NCBI GenBank assembly: GCA_963825645.1
Contig: CAWGTT010000007.1
Coordinates: forward strand, 124,001-188,000
Source of the DNA: JADJPO01 sp963825645
Lineage (GTDB): Bacteria; Actinomycetota; Actinomycetes; Actinomycetales; Kineosporiaceae
Length of the DNA: 64,000 bases
Reading direction: 5' to 3'
Shown: in pieces, positions 8,831 through 16,746 of the stretch
Numbering within the stretch: position 1 is the first letter of the stretch
Layout of the letters: every line of letters starts with the position of its first letter
Notes under the pieces: model-generated
What the model was told of the DNA's origin: nothing
Databases searched by the model: none
The model's input: the letters and a program-made list of their open reading frames with translations, nothing else
Program-made: the position numbers and the translations under genes

Positions 8831-10210
8831 TCAGGCGGCGGCGTGGGTGGCATCCCAGGCGGCGTAGCCGCCGAGCAGGTCCGAGACGTCGTCCAGTCCA
8901 CGCTGACGCAGCAGGCTCGCCGCGACGCTGGAGCGCCAGCCCCCTGCGCAGTAGATGACCACGGGGCGGTCGGTGGGCACCTCGTCGAGTCGCCGGCCCA
9001 GCTCGGGGAGCGGGATGTGCAGCGAGTCCGGGATCATCCCGGCCTCGAGCTCGCCGAGGTTGCGCACGTCGAGGAGGGCGGGCGAGGAGTCGGAGGAACA
9101 CACCTCGTCGAGCTGGTGGGGGGTGAGCCGGCTGGCCGGCCCGACCATGTCCGCAAGCTCCACCAGGGACTGCTCGGGGTCGGCCAGGTAGCCCAGGACA
9201 TGGTCGAAGCCGATCCGAGCCATGCGGATGGCGGTCTCCTGCTCGCTGCCGTACGGGGTGACCAGCACCACCCGGTCCTGCGGCTGGAGCACCATCCCGG
9301 CGGTCTCGGCGAAGCGCCCGTCGGCCGGGACGTTGATCGACCCGGCCAAGTGACCTCCGGCGAAGTCCGGGGTGTCCCGCGCATCCACGACCAGGGCCCC
9401 GTCGGCGATCGCAGCGCGGACGGCGGCAGGCGTCATGGCCGGCACCTCGCGGCCGGCCTCCAGCAGGTCCCTGTCCTGGCGGTTGAGGATCGCGTCGTAG
9501 ACGAAGTACTCGGGCGCCGTGGTCTGCCCGGCGGTGACCAGGGCGACGAACTGCTCCTCGGTCATCGGCTGGCAGGCGTAGTTGAACAGGCGCTGCTCGC
9601 CGATCGTGGACTGGCGCTCGGTGGACAGGTTCTTGCCGCACGCCGAGCCGGCACCGTGGGCGGGGAAGACCCGGACGGCGTCCGGCAGACCCATCAGCTT
9701 GCGCTGGATCGAGTCGTAGAGCAACGACCCCAGCTCGTCTGCGGTGACCCCGATGGAGGCGAGCAGGTCGGGCCGGCCCACGTCACCGATGAACAGCGCA
9801 TCGCCGGTCAGCACCCCGTAGGGCACCTCGTCGCCGGCGTGCTCATAGACCAGGAGGCTGATCGACTCGGGGGTGTGTCCCGGGGTCTCCATGATCTCCA
9901 GTACGACGTCGCCCAGGCTGATCCGCTCGCCGTCGGCCAGGTGTCGGATCTCGTACTCGGCCTCGGCCGCCCGCCCGTAGCCGATCCAGGCGCCGGTGGC
10001 CGCGGCGACCTCGAGGTGACCGGCCAGGAAGTCGGCGTGGAAGTGGGTGTTGATCACGCCCACGATGCGCAGCCCGTTGGCGGCAGCGTCGTCCAGGAAC
10101 TCGGTGATGTCGCGCCGCGGGTCGACGACGACGGCCTGACCGGACTCGGTGTCGCCGATCAGGTACGAGGCCTGGGACAGGCAGTCGAGGTAATGCTGGG
10201 CGAAGTACAC
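8831..10210 (-). CDS. Persulfide dioxygenase-like MBL hydrolase fused to two rhodanese domains
   Basis: 459 residues from GTG 10210, preceded by AGGAGG. The N-terminal metallo-beta-lactamase domain has THFHADFLAGH (HxHxDxxxGH) and the ETHE1/BlhA-like CGKNLS segment. In this family a mononuclear iron oxidises glutathione- or thiol-persulfide to sulfite. Two rhodanese domains follow. The first (about 265-350) lacks a catalytic Cys where VLVTPYGSEQE occurs; the second (about 365-455) has VIYCAGGWRS with the active Cys. It sits after the TauE-type exporter and probably answers to the candidate CstR operator at 10315-10332. Confidence 0.88.
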   Translation of the reverse strand: MYFAQHYLDCLSQASYLIGDTESGQAVVVDPRRDITEFLDDAAANGLRIVGVINTHFHADFLAGHLEVAAATGAWIGYGRAAEAEYEIRHLADGERISLGDVVLEIMETPGHTPESISLLVYEHAGDEVPYGVLTGDALFIGDVGRPDLLASIGVTADELGSLLYDSIQRKLMGLPDAVRVFPAHGAGSACGKNLSTERQSTIGEQRLFNYACQPMTEEQFVALVTAGQTTAPEYFVYDAILNRQDRDLLEAGREVPAMTPAAVRAAIADGALVVDARDTPDFAGGHLAGSINVPADGRFAETAGMVLQPQDRVVLVTPYGSEQETAIRMARIGFDHVLGYLADPEQSLVELADMVGPASRLTPHQLDEVCSSDSSPALLDVRNLGELEAGMIPDSLHIPLPELGRRLDEVPTDRPVVIYCAGGWRSSVAASLLRQRGLDDVSDLLGGYAAWDATHAAA

Positions 10211-10301
10211 GGTGTCCTCCTGGACGGGTATTCGGTCTGGCTCGGTGCGGTGTCGGTGTCGGTCGTCGGTTCGGCTCGCGGGACGGGCGGGCGGGGGCCC
10301 G

Positions 10302-11135
10302 TCACCGCTGAACATATACCCCCATGGGTATAATTCCTTCGGCTCGTGCGGGGCCCTTCATGTCGGTGAGTACGGCCGGCACCTGCTGGACCATGACCAG
10401 GGCCCCCATGGCGAGGACCATCACCCCGAATGTGCGGCGAAGGGTCGGCTGGGCGACCATTCCGGCCCAGTGTGCGCCCGCGAGGCTGCCGATCACGGCG
10501 GCCCCGGTGACCGCCAGCGCCAACGACCACGGTACGTCGGTGCCGTGCAGGTGCCCGGCCAGCCCGGCGGCCGACTGCACGGTGATCACGACCAGGGACG
10601 TGCCGATGGCGGCGCTCATCTCCAAACCGGCGACGAGGGTGAGTGCGGGCACGATCAGGAAGCCGCCTCCGGCGCCGACGAAACCGGTGACGGTCCCCAC
10701 CAGCACGCCGAGGCCCACGACTGCGGTCAACCAGCGTGTTCTGTGGTCCGTCGACGACGGCGCCGGCGGGCTCGATGACCGCCGGCCGCGGATCATCGCG
10801 CCCGCGGTGGCGAGCATCATTACGGCGAACGTGGCCAGCAGGACCGACCCGGGGACCAGGGTGGCCAGGCGGCCGCCGACGTAGGCGCCGACCATGCCGC
10901 CTGCGGCGAACGGCAGGGCGGTCGGCCAGATCACCCGGCCGCGGCGGGCGTGCGGGATCACAACGATCGCGCTGGTCACGCCGACCACGAACAGCGACGT
11001 CGCCACGGCCTCCTGTGGGTCGAGGGAGGCCACGTAGACCAGGAGCGGCACCGCGAGGATCGACCCGCCTCCGCCGAGCAGGCCCAGCGAGACGCCGACC
11101 GCGACGGCCAGGACGACGACGAGGACGGATACCAC
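10302..11135 (-). CDS. TauE/SafE family sulfite/sulfur-compound exporter
   Basis: 277 residues with about eight membrane segments. Two repeats typical of TauE/SafE are visible: GVSLGLLGGGGSILAVPLLVY near the N-terminus and GTVTGFVGAGGGFLIVPAL in the middle. Beside a persulfide dioxygenase, which makes sulfite, the natural role is sulfite export; this is inference from family and context. The final codons (about IIPMGVY) are also the predicted CstR operator for the next gene. GTG start. It is divergent from the first SQR gene across a region holding two palindromes. Confidence 0.85.
   Translation of the reverse strand: MVSVLVVVLAVAVGVSLGLLGGGGSILAVPLLVYVASLDPQEAVATSLFVVGVTSAIVVIPHARRGRVIWPTALPFAAGGMVGAYVGGRLATLVPGSVLLATFAVMMLATAGAMIRGRRSSSPPAPSSTDHRTRWLTAVVGLGVLVGTVTGFVGAGGGFLIVPALTLVAGLEMSAAIGTSLVVITVQSAAGLAGHLHGTDVPWSLALAVTGAAVIGSLAGAHWAGMVAQPTLRRTFGVMVLAMGALVMVQQVPAVLTDMKGPARAEGIIPMGVYVQR
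10315..10332. promoter_or_regulatory. Candidate CstR/CsoR operator
   Basis: TATACCC and GGGTATA arms flank CCAT. This matches the A/T-flanked C-tract/G-tract operators bound by CsoR-family tetramers. It lies inside the last codons of the exporter gene and about 105 nt before the persulfide dioxygenase start, so it could control an internal promoter. Confidence 0.65.
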
Positions 11136-11153
11136 GCGTCGAGCATGTCATGA

Positions 11154-11211
11154 GTACGGATGTCCGTACAAGTGCTAAAGTCCCTTGCTACGTATTCGGA
11201 TGTCCGGACAT
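11154..11211. promoter_or_regulatory. Paired palindromes in the exporter/SQR divergent promoter
   Basis: GTACGGATGTCCGTAC (11154-11169) has 7-bp arms. CGGATGTCCGGACAT (11197-11211) contains the same CGGATGTCCG core and an overlapping perfect palindrome ATGTCCGGACAT. The two cores are 40 bp apart, near four helical turns. They do not resemble the CstR sites, so a second regulator is likely; the protein is unknown. Confidence 0.5.
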
Positions 11212-11258
11212 CATTGCGACATCGTTCCCGCTTGCCCCACCTACGATCAGGAGTTGCC

Positions 11259-12458
11259 ATGGCGACCGAGCAGCACCCCATCGTCATCATCGGAGGCGGC
11301 AGCGCGGGGATCACAGTCGCGGCGCGCCTGCGCAGAGCCGGCGCCACCGGCATCGCTGTCATCGAGCCGTCCCCGGTGCACTACTACCAACCGTTGTGGA
11401 CCCTGGTAGGAGGCGGCCTCGCCGATGCCCGGAAGTCGGCGCGACCGGAGGCGTCGGTGATGCCGAGCGGGGTGCGCTGGATCCGCGGGTCGGCGGTCGG
11501 TGTGGACCCGGAACGACACCGGGTGCTGCTCGCCGACGGCGGCGACGTGGGATTCGAGTCCCTCGTCGTGGCTCCCGGCATCCAGCTGAACTGGGACGGC
11601 ATCGCGGGTCTGGAGTCCACGCTCGGCCGTGACGGGGTGTCCAGCAACTACTCCTACGAGATGGCGCCGGCGACCTGGCGGTTCATCCAGGAGACCACGA
11701 GCGGGGCGGCGGTCTTCACGCAGCCGAACGGGGCGATCAAGTGCGCCGGCGCTCCGCAGAAGATCGCCTACCTGGCCTGCGACTACTGGCGACGTCAGGG
11801 GGTGCTCCAGGACATCGACGTGCACATGGTGTTGCCGACGCCCGGCATGTTCGGGGTACCGGAGTTCGCCCGCATCCTCGAGCAGGTCGTCGAGCGGTAC
11901 GGGATCACGGTGCACTTCACCAGCGAGGCGGTCGAGATCGACGCCGACAAGCGGGAGGTCGTCGTCCGCAGCCTCGCTGACGACACCAAGGCGCGTCTGC
12001 CGTACGACGTGCTGCACGTGGTGCCGCCGCAGTCGGCGCCGGACTGGATCCGCTCCGGTCCGCTCGCCGACCCGGCGAACCCGGCGGGCTACGTCGAGGT
12101 CGACCAGCACACTCTGCAGCACGTGCGCTACCCGGACGTGTTCGCCCTTGGCGACGCGTCGAACACCCCGAACTCGAAGACCGGCGCGGCGGTCCGCCAC
12201 CAGGCCCCGGTCCTGGTGCAGAACCTGATGGCGCATCGGTCGGGTACCCCGCTGGTCGGCTCTTACGACGGCTACGCCTCCTGCCCGCTGACCACCGCGC
12301 GGGACCGGATGCTGTTGGCCGAGTTCGACTACACGATGCAGCCCGCGCCCAGCATCCCGATCCTCAACACCACGCGGGAGCACCGCGACTTCGGCCTGCT
12401 CAAGAAGGTGGGTCTGCCGGTGCTGTACTGGAACCTGATGTTGCGCGGTCTCGCCTGA
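11259..12458 (+). CDS. sqr: Sulfide:quinone oxidoreductase, SQOR-like (type II)
   Basis: 399 residues from ATG 11259 with AGGAG upstream. FAD-dependent oxidation of sulfide to a thiol-bound persulfane, with electrons passed to the quinone pool. Seen: dinucleotide fold VIIGGGSAGITVAARL, then IKCAGAPQKIAYL carrying the first redox Cys as in mitochondrial SQOR, FALGDASNTPNSKTGAAVR for FAD, and YDGYASCPLTT with the second redox Cys. It is convergent with a second, dissimilar SQR; the 77-nt gap holds a perfect palindrome that should terminate both. Confidence 0.9.
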   Translation: MATEQHPIVIIGGGSAGITVAARLRRAGATGIAVIEPSPVHYYQPLWTLVGGGLADARKSARPEASVMPSGVRWIRGSAVGVDPERHRVLLADGGDVGFESLVVAPGIQLNWDGIAGLESTLGRDGVSSNYSYEMAPATWRFIQETTSGAAVFTQPNGAIKCAGAPQKIAYLACDYWRRQGVLQDIDVHMVLPTPGMFGVPEFARILEQVVERYGITVHFTSEAVEIDADKREVVVRSLADDTKARLPYDVLHVVPPQSAPDWIRSGPLADPANPAGYVEVDQHTLQHVRYPDVFALGDASNTPNSKTGAAVRHQAPVLVQNLMAHRSGTPLVGSYDGYASCPLTTARDRMLLAEFDYTMQPAPSIPILNTTREHRDFGLLKKVGLPVLYWNLMLRGLA

Positions 12459-12474
12459 CACGTGCCGACGATGA

Positions 12475-12528
12475 GAGTGGACAGTTTCTGCGTGACACGC
12501 GCGCGTGTCACGCAGAAACTGTCCACTC
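12475..12528. terminator. 54-bp perfect palindrome between convergent SQR genes
   Basis: The left 27 nt (12475-12501) are the exact reverse complement of 12502-12528, with no unpaired loop. It lies between the stops of the two convergent SQR genes, so a bidirectional terminator is the simplest reading, although no U-tract follows. The TGGACAGTTTCT core recurs at 13800. Confidence 0.65.
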
Positions 12529-12535
12529 GGCCGGG

Positions 12536-13750
12536 TCAGGGCAGCGTGACGTAGCCGTTCTTGGCCTTCCACAGGAAGTACTTCTCAAAGGCCAGCTTCA
12601 TCGCGTGCGCCTGAGGTCCCGGAATCAGCACGCCGTGCTTGCGTGGCGGCAACATCTTGTCGGCGAGGATGATCACGCCGTTGTTGCCGGCGTCCATCAC
12701 GCAGACCGCTGGGATGTCGCCGAAGCTCTTGACCTGCGTGGGCCGCTCGCCCTTGATCTGGGCGGCGATGTTCTTGGCCGCGGTGTGTGCCATCACCTCA
12801 GTCGGGAAGCCGGTCTTCGGGATGCCGACGGGGGTCGGGGTCTGCCAGGGCACCTCGACCGCGGCGGCCACGCCGACGGCGTACACGTCCTGGTACGTCT
12901 CGCTCTGATAGGTGTCCAGCACCCGCACGTATCCCTTGTCATCCGAGAGCGTCTTGGTCTGGCGCACCACGTCCTGACCCAAGAACGGGGGCACGACCAT
13001 GGCGTACTTGAACGGAAGCCGGGTGCCGTCGGCCAGGCTCATTGCGCCGGCGTCGATGTGGTCGATCGGGCCGCCGACGTACGGGGTGATCTTCTCCTTC
13101 TTCAGGAACATGCCGAGCAGCGTCTCGCCGTGCGGCAGGCCACCGATCCCGAAGTGGCCGAGGAAGGGTTCGGAGGTGACGTAGGACAGCCTGACCTGCT
13201 TCCTGAGCCCGGCCTTGCGCAGCTGGTACGAGGTGTTGAAGAGGAACTCGTAGGCTGCGCCGAAGCAGCCTGCCCCCTGGCTGGCCGCGATGACCACATC
13301 GCCGGGGTCGCCGAGGAAGCGCCTCCAAGCCTCGCCCGCCTTGATCGCGTCGGGCAGGGTGGTGATGGTGACCGCGTTCTCGGCCAGCCCGGGCACGGCG
13401 TCCATGTTGTTCTGGTAACCGGTGGCGATGACCAGGTAGTCGTAGGCGTACTGGGTGCCCTCGGTCGAGGAATCGGCGACGGTGACCAGCTTGTGCTCCG
13501 GGTCGATCGCCGTCGCGGCGGCGTGCACGAACTCCACGTCGTGCTCGGTGAAGGTGGGCCCGACCTTGAAGCTGATCTGCTTCGCCGAGCGCTTGCCGAA
13601 CGGCAGCCAGATCAGGCTCGGGTTGAACAGGAACCGCTCGGACGGCGAGATCACCGTGACGTCGACGTCGCCGTGCAGCTCGTGCTTGACGGCGAGAGCG
13701 GCGGTCAGGCCACCGAAGTTGGAGCCGAGGACGAGGACCTTCTTGCGCAT
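12536..13750 (-). CDS. Sulfide:quinone oxidoreductase, second type (type I-like)
   Basis: 404 residues from ATG 13750, with GGAGG 8 nt upstream; an ATG 15 nt further up overlaps that ribosome site. FAD fold VLVLGSNFGGLTAALAV. Redox cysteines are placed as in bacterial SQRs: GAGCFGAAYEF and PAVCVMDAGNNG. A C-terminal membrane-contact helix pair (KLAFEKYFLWKAKNGYV) is present. The third Cys of classical type I enzymes was not found. It shares almost no local sequence with the SQR upstream, so this is not a duplication. It is divergent from the CstR gene across a 200-nt region with a hairpin and an operator. Confidence 0.85.
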   Translation of the reverse strand: MRKKVLVLGSNFGGLTAALAVKHELHGDVDVTVISPSERFLFNPSLIWLPFGKRSAKQISFKVGPTFTEHDVEFVHAAATAIDPEHKLVTVADSSTEGTQYAYDYLVIATGYQNNMDAVPGLAENAVTITTLPDAIKAGEAWRRFLGDPGDVVIAASQGAGCFGAAYEFLFNTSYQLRKAGLRKQVRLSYVTSEPFLGHFGIGGLPHGETLLGMFLKKEKITPYVGGPIDHIDAGAMSLADGTRLPFKYAMVVPPFLGQDVVRQTKTLSDDKGYVRVLDTYQSETYQDVYAVGVAAAVEVPWQTPTPVGIPKTGFPTEVMAHTAAKNIAAQIKGERPTQVKSFGDIPAVCVMDAGNNGVIILADKMLPPRKHGVLIPGPQAHAMKLAFEKYFLWKAKNGYVTLP

Positions 13751-13795
13751 GCCGGACGCCTCCATGATCGACGGGTAGGGGGCCGACCCCACGAA

Positions 13796-13853
13796 CCGTG
13801 TGGACAGTTTCTCGACGACACGCTGGCGCGTGGTCGAGAAACTGTCCACACGG
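13796..13853. repeat. Inverted repeat related to the 12.5 kb palindrome
   Basis: 21-nt arms (13796-13816 and 13833-13853) are perfect, and the loop contains a smaller CACGC/GCGTG stem. The arms share GTGGACAGTTTCT with the palindrome at 12475. This copy lies in the divergent region between the second SQR and cstR, where a terminator is not expected, which suggests a dispersed element. Confidence 0.6.
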
Positions 13854-13873
13854 GGTGGGCCGGCGGCGGCGCG

Positions 13874-13889
13874 ATACCCCGGGGGGTAC
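13874..13889. promoter_or_regulatory. Candidate CstR operator upstream of cstR
   Basis: TACCCC-GG-GGGGTA at 13875-13888, flanked by A and C, is 61 nt before the repressor ATG and about 125 nt from the divergent SQR start. Its form matches the site at 10315, implying autoregulation plus control of the SQR. Confidence 0.65.
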
Positions 13890-13949
13890 GATGGCCGGGC
13901 CGGCGCGAGGTCGGCGCGTCCTGCGCGGACGGGCATCCGGGAGGCTGGC

Positions 13950-14213
13950 ATGCAGATCGACGAGGACGAGGCGAAGCAGGTCATCCATCGGCTGCGCCGG
14001 GCGCGGGGCCAGATCGACGGCGTCATCTCCATGATCGAGGAGGGTCGGCCCTGTCGGGACATCGTCACCCAGCTGGCCGCGGCGTCCCGGGCGCTCGACC
14101 GGGCCGGGTTCAAGATCGTGGCGAACAGCCTGCGCCAGTGCATGATCGGTGAGGGCGGCGAGAGTGAGATGACGGGTGAGGAGCTCGAGAAGCTCTTCCT
14201 CTCCCTGGCGTGA
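13950..14213 (+). CDS. cstR: CsoR-family persulfide-sensing repressor (CstR-like)
   Basis: 87 residues, all-helical CsoR/RcnR fold (VIHRLRRARGQIDGVISMIEEGRPC...). Cys35 and Cys64 are 29 residues apart, as in CstR and CsoR. The copper-ligand His that CsoR carries four residues before the second Cys is Ser60 here. Loss of that His together with retention of both Cys is the pattern of CstR, which forms Cys-Sn-Cys bridges with persulfides. Two SQRs, a persulfide dioxygenase and a sulfite-type exporter nearby fit this role. It likely binds the sites at 10315 and 13874. Confidence 0.85.
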   Translation: MQIDEDEAKQVIHRLRRARGQIDGVISMIEEGRPCRDIVTQLAAASRALDRAGFKIVANSLRQCMIGEGGESEMTGEELEKLFLSLA

Positions 14214-14229
14214 TACCCAGGCCGTCCGC

Positions 14230-15087
14230 TCAGGCGGCCTGGAAGGACCGCTTGGACAGGCCGAAGAAAAAGCCCTCCACCGTGGTGATCACCTGGGTGC
14301 CGCGATCCGCGGCGCCGAGGGTCACGAACAGCGGCACGTAGTGCTCGACGGTCGGGTGCGCGTACGGCATGCCCGGTGCCCGGTCGGCGAACGCGGCCAG
14401 CTCGTCGAGGTCGCCGTCGGCGAGGGCCTGCGCGGCCCAGGCGTCGAAGTCGCTCGACCAGGCGGGGGCCGGGGACCGGCCCAGGAACTGCGCGTGGCTG
14501 AGGAAGGGCAGCCCGTGGGTCATGAAGCCGGAGCCGATCACCAGCGTCCCCTCCTCACGCAGCGGGCGCAGCCGGTCCCCGAGCTGCAGCAGCCGCAGGG
14601 GGTCGTGCGTGGGCATGCTCAGCTGCAGCACCGGGACGTCGGCCGCGGGGTACATCACCATCAACGGGACCCACGCGCCGTGGTCCAGACCGCGGCGTGG
14701 ATGGCGATGGACGCTCTCGCCGTCCGGCATCGCGGACACCACCCGGTCGGCCAGGTCGGAGGCGTCCGGCGTCGGGTAGGCCAGCCGGTTGTAGATCGGG
14801 TCGAAACCCGAGAAGTCGTAGACCAGCGGGGTGCCCGCGGCGCCCTGGCTCACGCTCAGCGGCGCCGTCTCCCAGTGGGCGCTCACGATCAGCACGTTCT
14901 TCGGCTTGGGCAGCTGCGTCGACCAGGTGAACAGCTCGTCCATCCAGGGCCGGCTCTCCAGTAGCGGGGGAGCACCGTGGCTGAGATACAGGGCCGGCAG
15001 CGCGCCGTCCGCTTCGGTCCAGGCACGGTGGACCTGAGCCCCTGACATGGAGCGGGTCAGGAAGTCCTGGTAGGGATGCGCGGGCAT
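14230..15087 (-). CDS. DODA-type extradiol dioxygenase (YgiD/LigB family)
   Basis: 285 residues. Class III extradiol ring-cleavage fold with the expected metal-site residues: LYLSHGAPP, LIVSAHWE, and GLDHGAWVPLMVMYP, plus HPTVEHYVPLF near the end. Family members cleave 4,5-DOPA or related catechols using Fe or Zn. AAGGAG precedes the ATG. It is convergent with cstR and divergent from a methyltransferase across an AT-rich 60-nt gap. Confidence 0.88.
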   Translation of the reverse strand: MPAHPYQDFLTRSMSGAQVHRAWTEADGALPALYLSHGAPPLLESRPWMDELFTWSTQLPKPKNVLIVSAHWETAPLSVSQGAAGTPLVYDFSGFDPIYNRLAYPTPDASDLADRVVSAMPDGESVHRHPRRGLDHGAWVPLMVMYPAADVPVLQLSMPTHDPLRLLQLGDRLRPLREEGTLVIGSGFMTHGLPFLSHAQFLGRSPAPAWSSDFDAWAAQALADGDLDELAAFADRAPGMPYAHPTVEHYVPLFVTLGAADRGTQVITTVEGFFFGLSKRSFQAA

Positions 15088-15100
15088 GGGTAGGCTCCTT

Positions 15101-15120
15101 TATTCCTCAACTATATTATC
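15101..15120. promoter_or_regulatory. AT-rich divergent promoter region
   Basis: Between the dioxygenase and the methyltransferase, overlapping -10-like hexamers occur on both strands (TATATT on plus, TAATAT on minus). This is unusually AT-rich for the window and is probably the shared promoter. Confidence 0.4.
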
Positions 15121-15147
15121 TGTCCCATCAGTGAAAGGGCAACGTCC

Positions 15148-15990
15148 ATGTCGACAGCAGCACAGCGCTGGGCCGAGCAGCTGGCGGCCTGGCGGATCCC
15201 TGATGAGATCATCGCGCAGGCGCCACGCTCGCCGTGGATCCACCCGGTCGAGGCGTTCACGGTCACCGACGAGATCCCGGACACACCGTCGCACCGCCGT
15301 GCTCGGGAGGGCCTTGTCGATGCCGAGGCCCATGCCGGGGCGGACGCCACAGGTCGAGCCGGCGCAGCCCCATCCGTGCTCGATATCGGCTGCGGCGGTG
15401 GACGGGCGGCGTTCGCCGTCGTGCCGCCAGCCCGTCGGGTGAGGGGGGTCGACGTCAACCCGGACATGCTCGCCGCCTTCGCCGCCGCCGCCGCTCGCCG
15501 GGGCGTGGACCATGACGAGCTGCTGGGTAGCTGGCCGGACGTCGCCGATCGGGCACCGATGGCGGACGTGGTCCTCGCTCACCATGTCGCGTACAACGTG
15601 GCGGACCTGGCTGAGTTCGCCCTCGCCGCCGGAGCGCACGCCCGGCGCCGCGTCGTCCTGGAGCTGCCGCAGCGTCACCCGCTGAGCCCGATGGCTCCGC
15701 TGTGGCGGCACTTCTGGGGTCTCGTACGCCCTGACGGGCCTACCGCGGACGACGCGCTCGCGGTGCTCGTCGAGGCGGGCCTGCCGGCCCGACTCGAGTC
15801 TTGGACGGAGGAGATCCAGGACGGCAACCGCAGCGGGCGTGCTGCTCTGCCCTGGGCGCGCCGCGTCGAGCTGACCCGGATCCGGCTCTGCCTACCAGCC
15901 GACCGGGACGACGAGGTCGCCGAGGCGATGGCCCGCTGGGACGCCTCCACAACGCGCCAGGTGGCCACCCTGTGGTGGCCGTCAGGCTGA
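15148..15990 (+). CDS. Class I SAM-dependent methyltransferase
   Basis: 280 residues. The SAM-binding motif VLDIGCGGGRAAFAV (about residue 78) is followed by an acidic strand end RGVDVNPDM and a DVVLAHHVAYNV segment. The N-terminal part (WRIPDEIIAQAPRSPWIHPVEAF) and the C-terminal arm are typical of actinobacterial methyltransferases of unknown substrate. AAAGGG lies about 9 nt before the ATG. Context gives no substrate clue. Confidence 0.8.
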   Translation: MSTAAQRWAEQLAAWRIPDEIIAQAPRSPWIHPVEAFTVTDEIPDTPSHRRAREGLVDAEAHAGADATGRAGAAPSVLDIGCGGGRAAFAVVPPARRVRGVDVNPDMLAAFAAAAARRGVDHDELLGSWPDVADRAPMADVVLAHHVAYNVADLAEFALAAGAHARRRVVLELPQRHPLSPMAPLWRHFWGLVRPDGPTADDALAVLVEAGLPARLESWTEEIQDGNRSGRAALPWARRVELTRIRLCLPADRDDEVAEAMARWDASTTRQVATLWWPSG

Positions 15991-16006
15991 CCCGCGCGTA
16001 CGTAGA

Positions 16007-16738
16007 TCACCTTTCGATGAGCACGTCCTGGCCGGCGGCGACGAGCAGCAGTCCGTCCGGGCCGGGCCGCACCTGCTGCACGGTCAGCCCATAGGGCAGC
16101 GGTGGGATCCGGAACCGCCCGGTGATCAGCTGGGATGCCACTGACGCCAGCGGGTCTGTCGTGTCCGAGGGGGCCAGGCCGAGCACCAGGTCCTGGCCCT
16201 CAACGCTGACCCTGACCGGTATCACCAGACGGACGGACAGTCCCGCCGCCTCGTAGGTGCCCGTGATCCGCAGCACGCCGTCCGGTCCGCCGGTGATGGC
16301 AAGGTCCTTGATCCGAACGCCCACCTGACGGGAGAGCCCGTCCGCCTGGGCGGCGACCACACTGCTGAGGCTCGGGTAGTCGATCGTCGCCTCGACCTGC
16401 AGCCGCTCGGCCCGGATGGCGGGTATCGCATCGTCGAGCACTTCGCGGAACGGGATGCTGACGCCGTCCATCGTCGCTTTCGCGTCACGAACCGGCATCG
16501 CCCCGGGCGCGGTCAGGGTGGGCGAGCTGACGATCATCTGGTTGTAGCGGCCCCGCAATGCAGCGAGGAGGAACAGGTTGTCGATCATGTCGACCTGTGG
16601 CCGTTCGGCCAGGTTCTCGGTGAGCTGGATCTGCTCGGCGACCCGCTCCTCGGTCATCGTCTCGACCCGGCGGTCGACGACCAGCAAGACGACGACCAGC
16701 ACCGCCGATACGGCGAGCAGCACGAGTAGTCGCCGCAT
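16007..16738 (-). CDS. DUF2993/LmeA-like lipid-binding protein
   Basis: 243 residues. An uncleaved signal or anchor helix (residues 3-23) is followed by the DUF2993 pattern: VAEQIQLTENLAERPQVD, FLLAALRGRYNQMIV, and the C-terminal IPPLPYGLTVQQVRPGPDGLLLVAAG. LmeA of mycobacteria is a periplasmic phospholipid-binding member; the function here is inferred only at that level. Its ATG lies 8 nt from the stop of the GyrI-like gene on the same strand. Confidence 0.78.
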   Translation of the reverse strand: MRRLLVLLAVSAVLVVVLLVVDRRVETMTEERVAEQIQLTENLAERPQVDMIDNLFLLAALRGRYNQMIVSSPTLTAPGAMPVRDAKATMDGVSIPFREVLDDAIPAIRAERLQVEATIDYPSLSSVVAAQADGLSRQVGVRIKDLAITGGPDGVLRITGTYEAAGLSVRLVIPVRVSVEGQDLVLGLAPSDTTDPLASVASQLITGRFRIPPLPYGLTVQQVRPGPDGLLLVAAGQDVLIER

Positions 16739-16746
16739 CCGCCGCG

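Noticed and set aside
8003..10333. 776-codon plus-strand frame across GntR and the persulfide dioxygenase
   Set aside because: The minus strand has two well-supported genes with ribosome sites and conserved motifs. The plus-strand product is low complexity.
12605..14152. Plus-strand frame opposite the second SQR running into cstR
   Set aside because: No family features; the SQR on the minus strand is unmistakable.
13950..14213. Copper sensor CsoR
   Set aside because: The His ligand of the Cys-His-Cys copper site is Ser here, and the neighbours are sulfide genes, not copper exporters.
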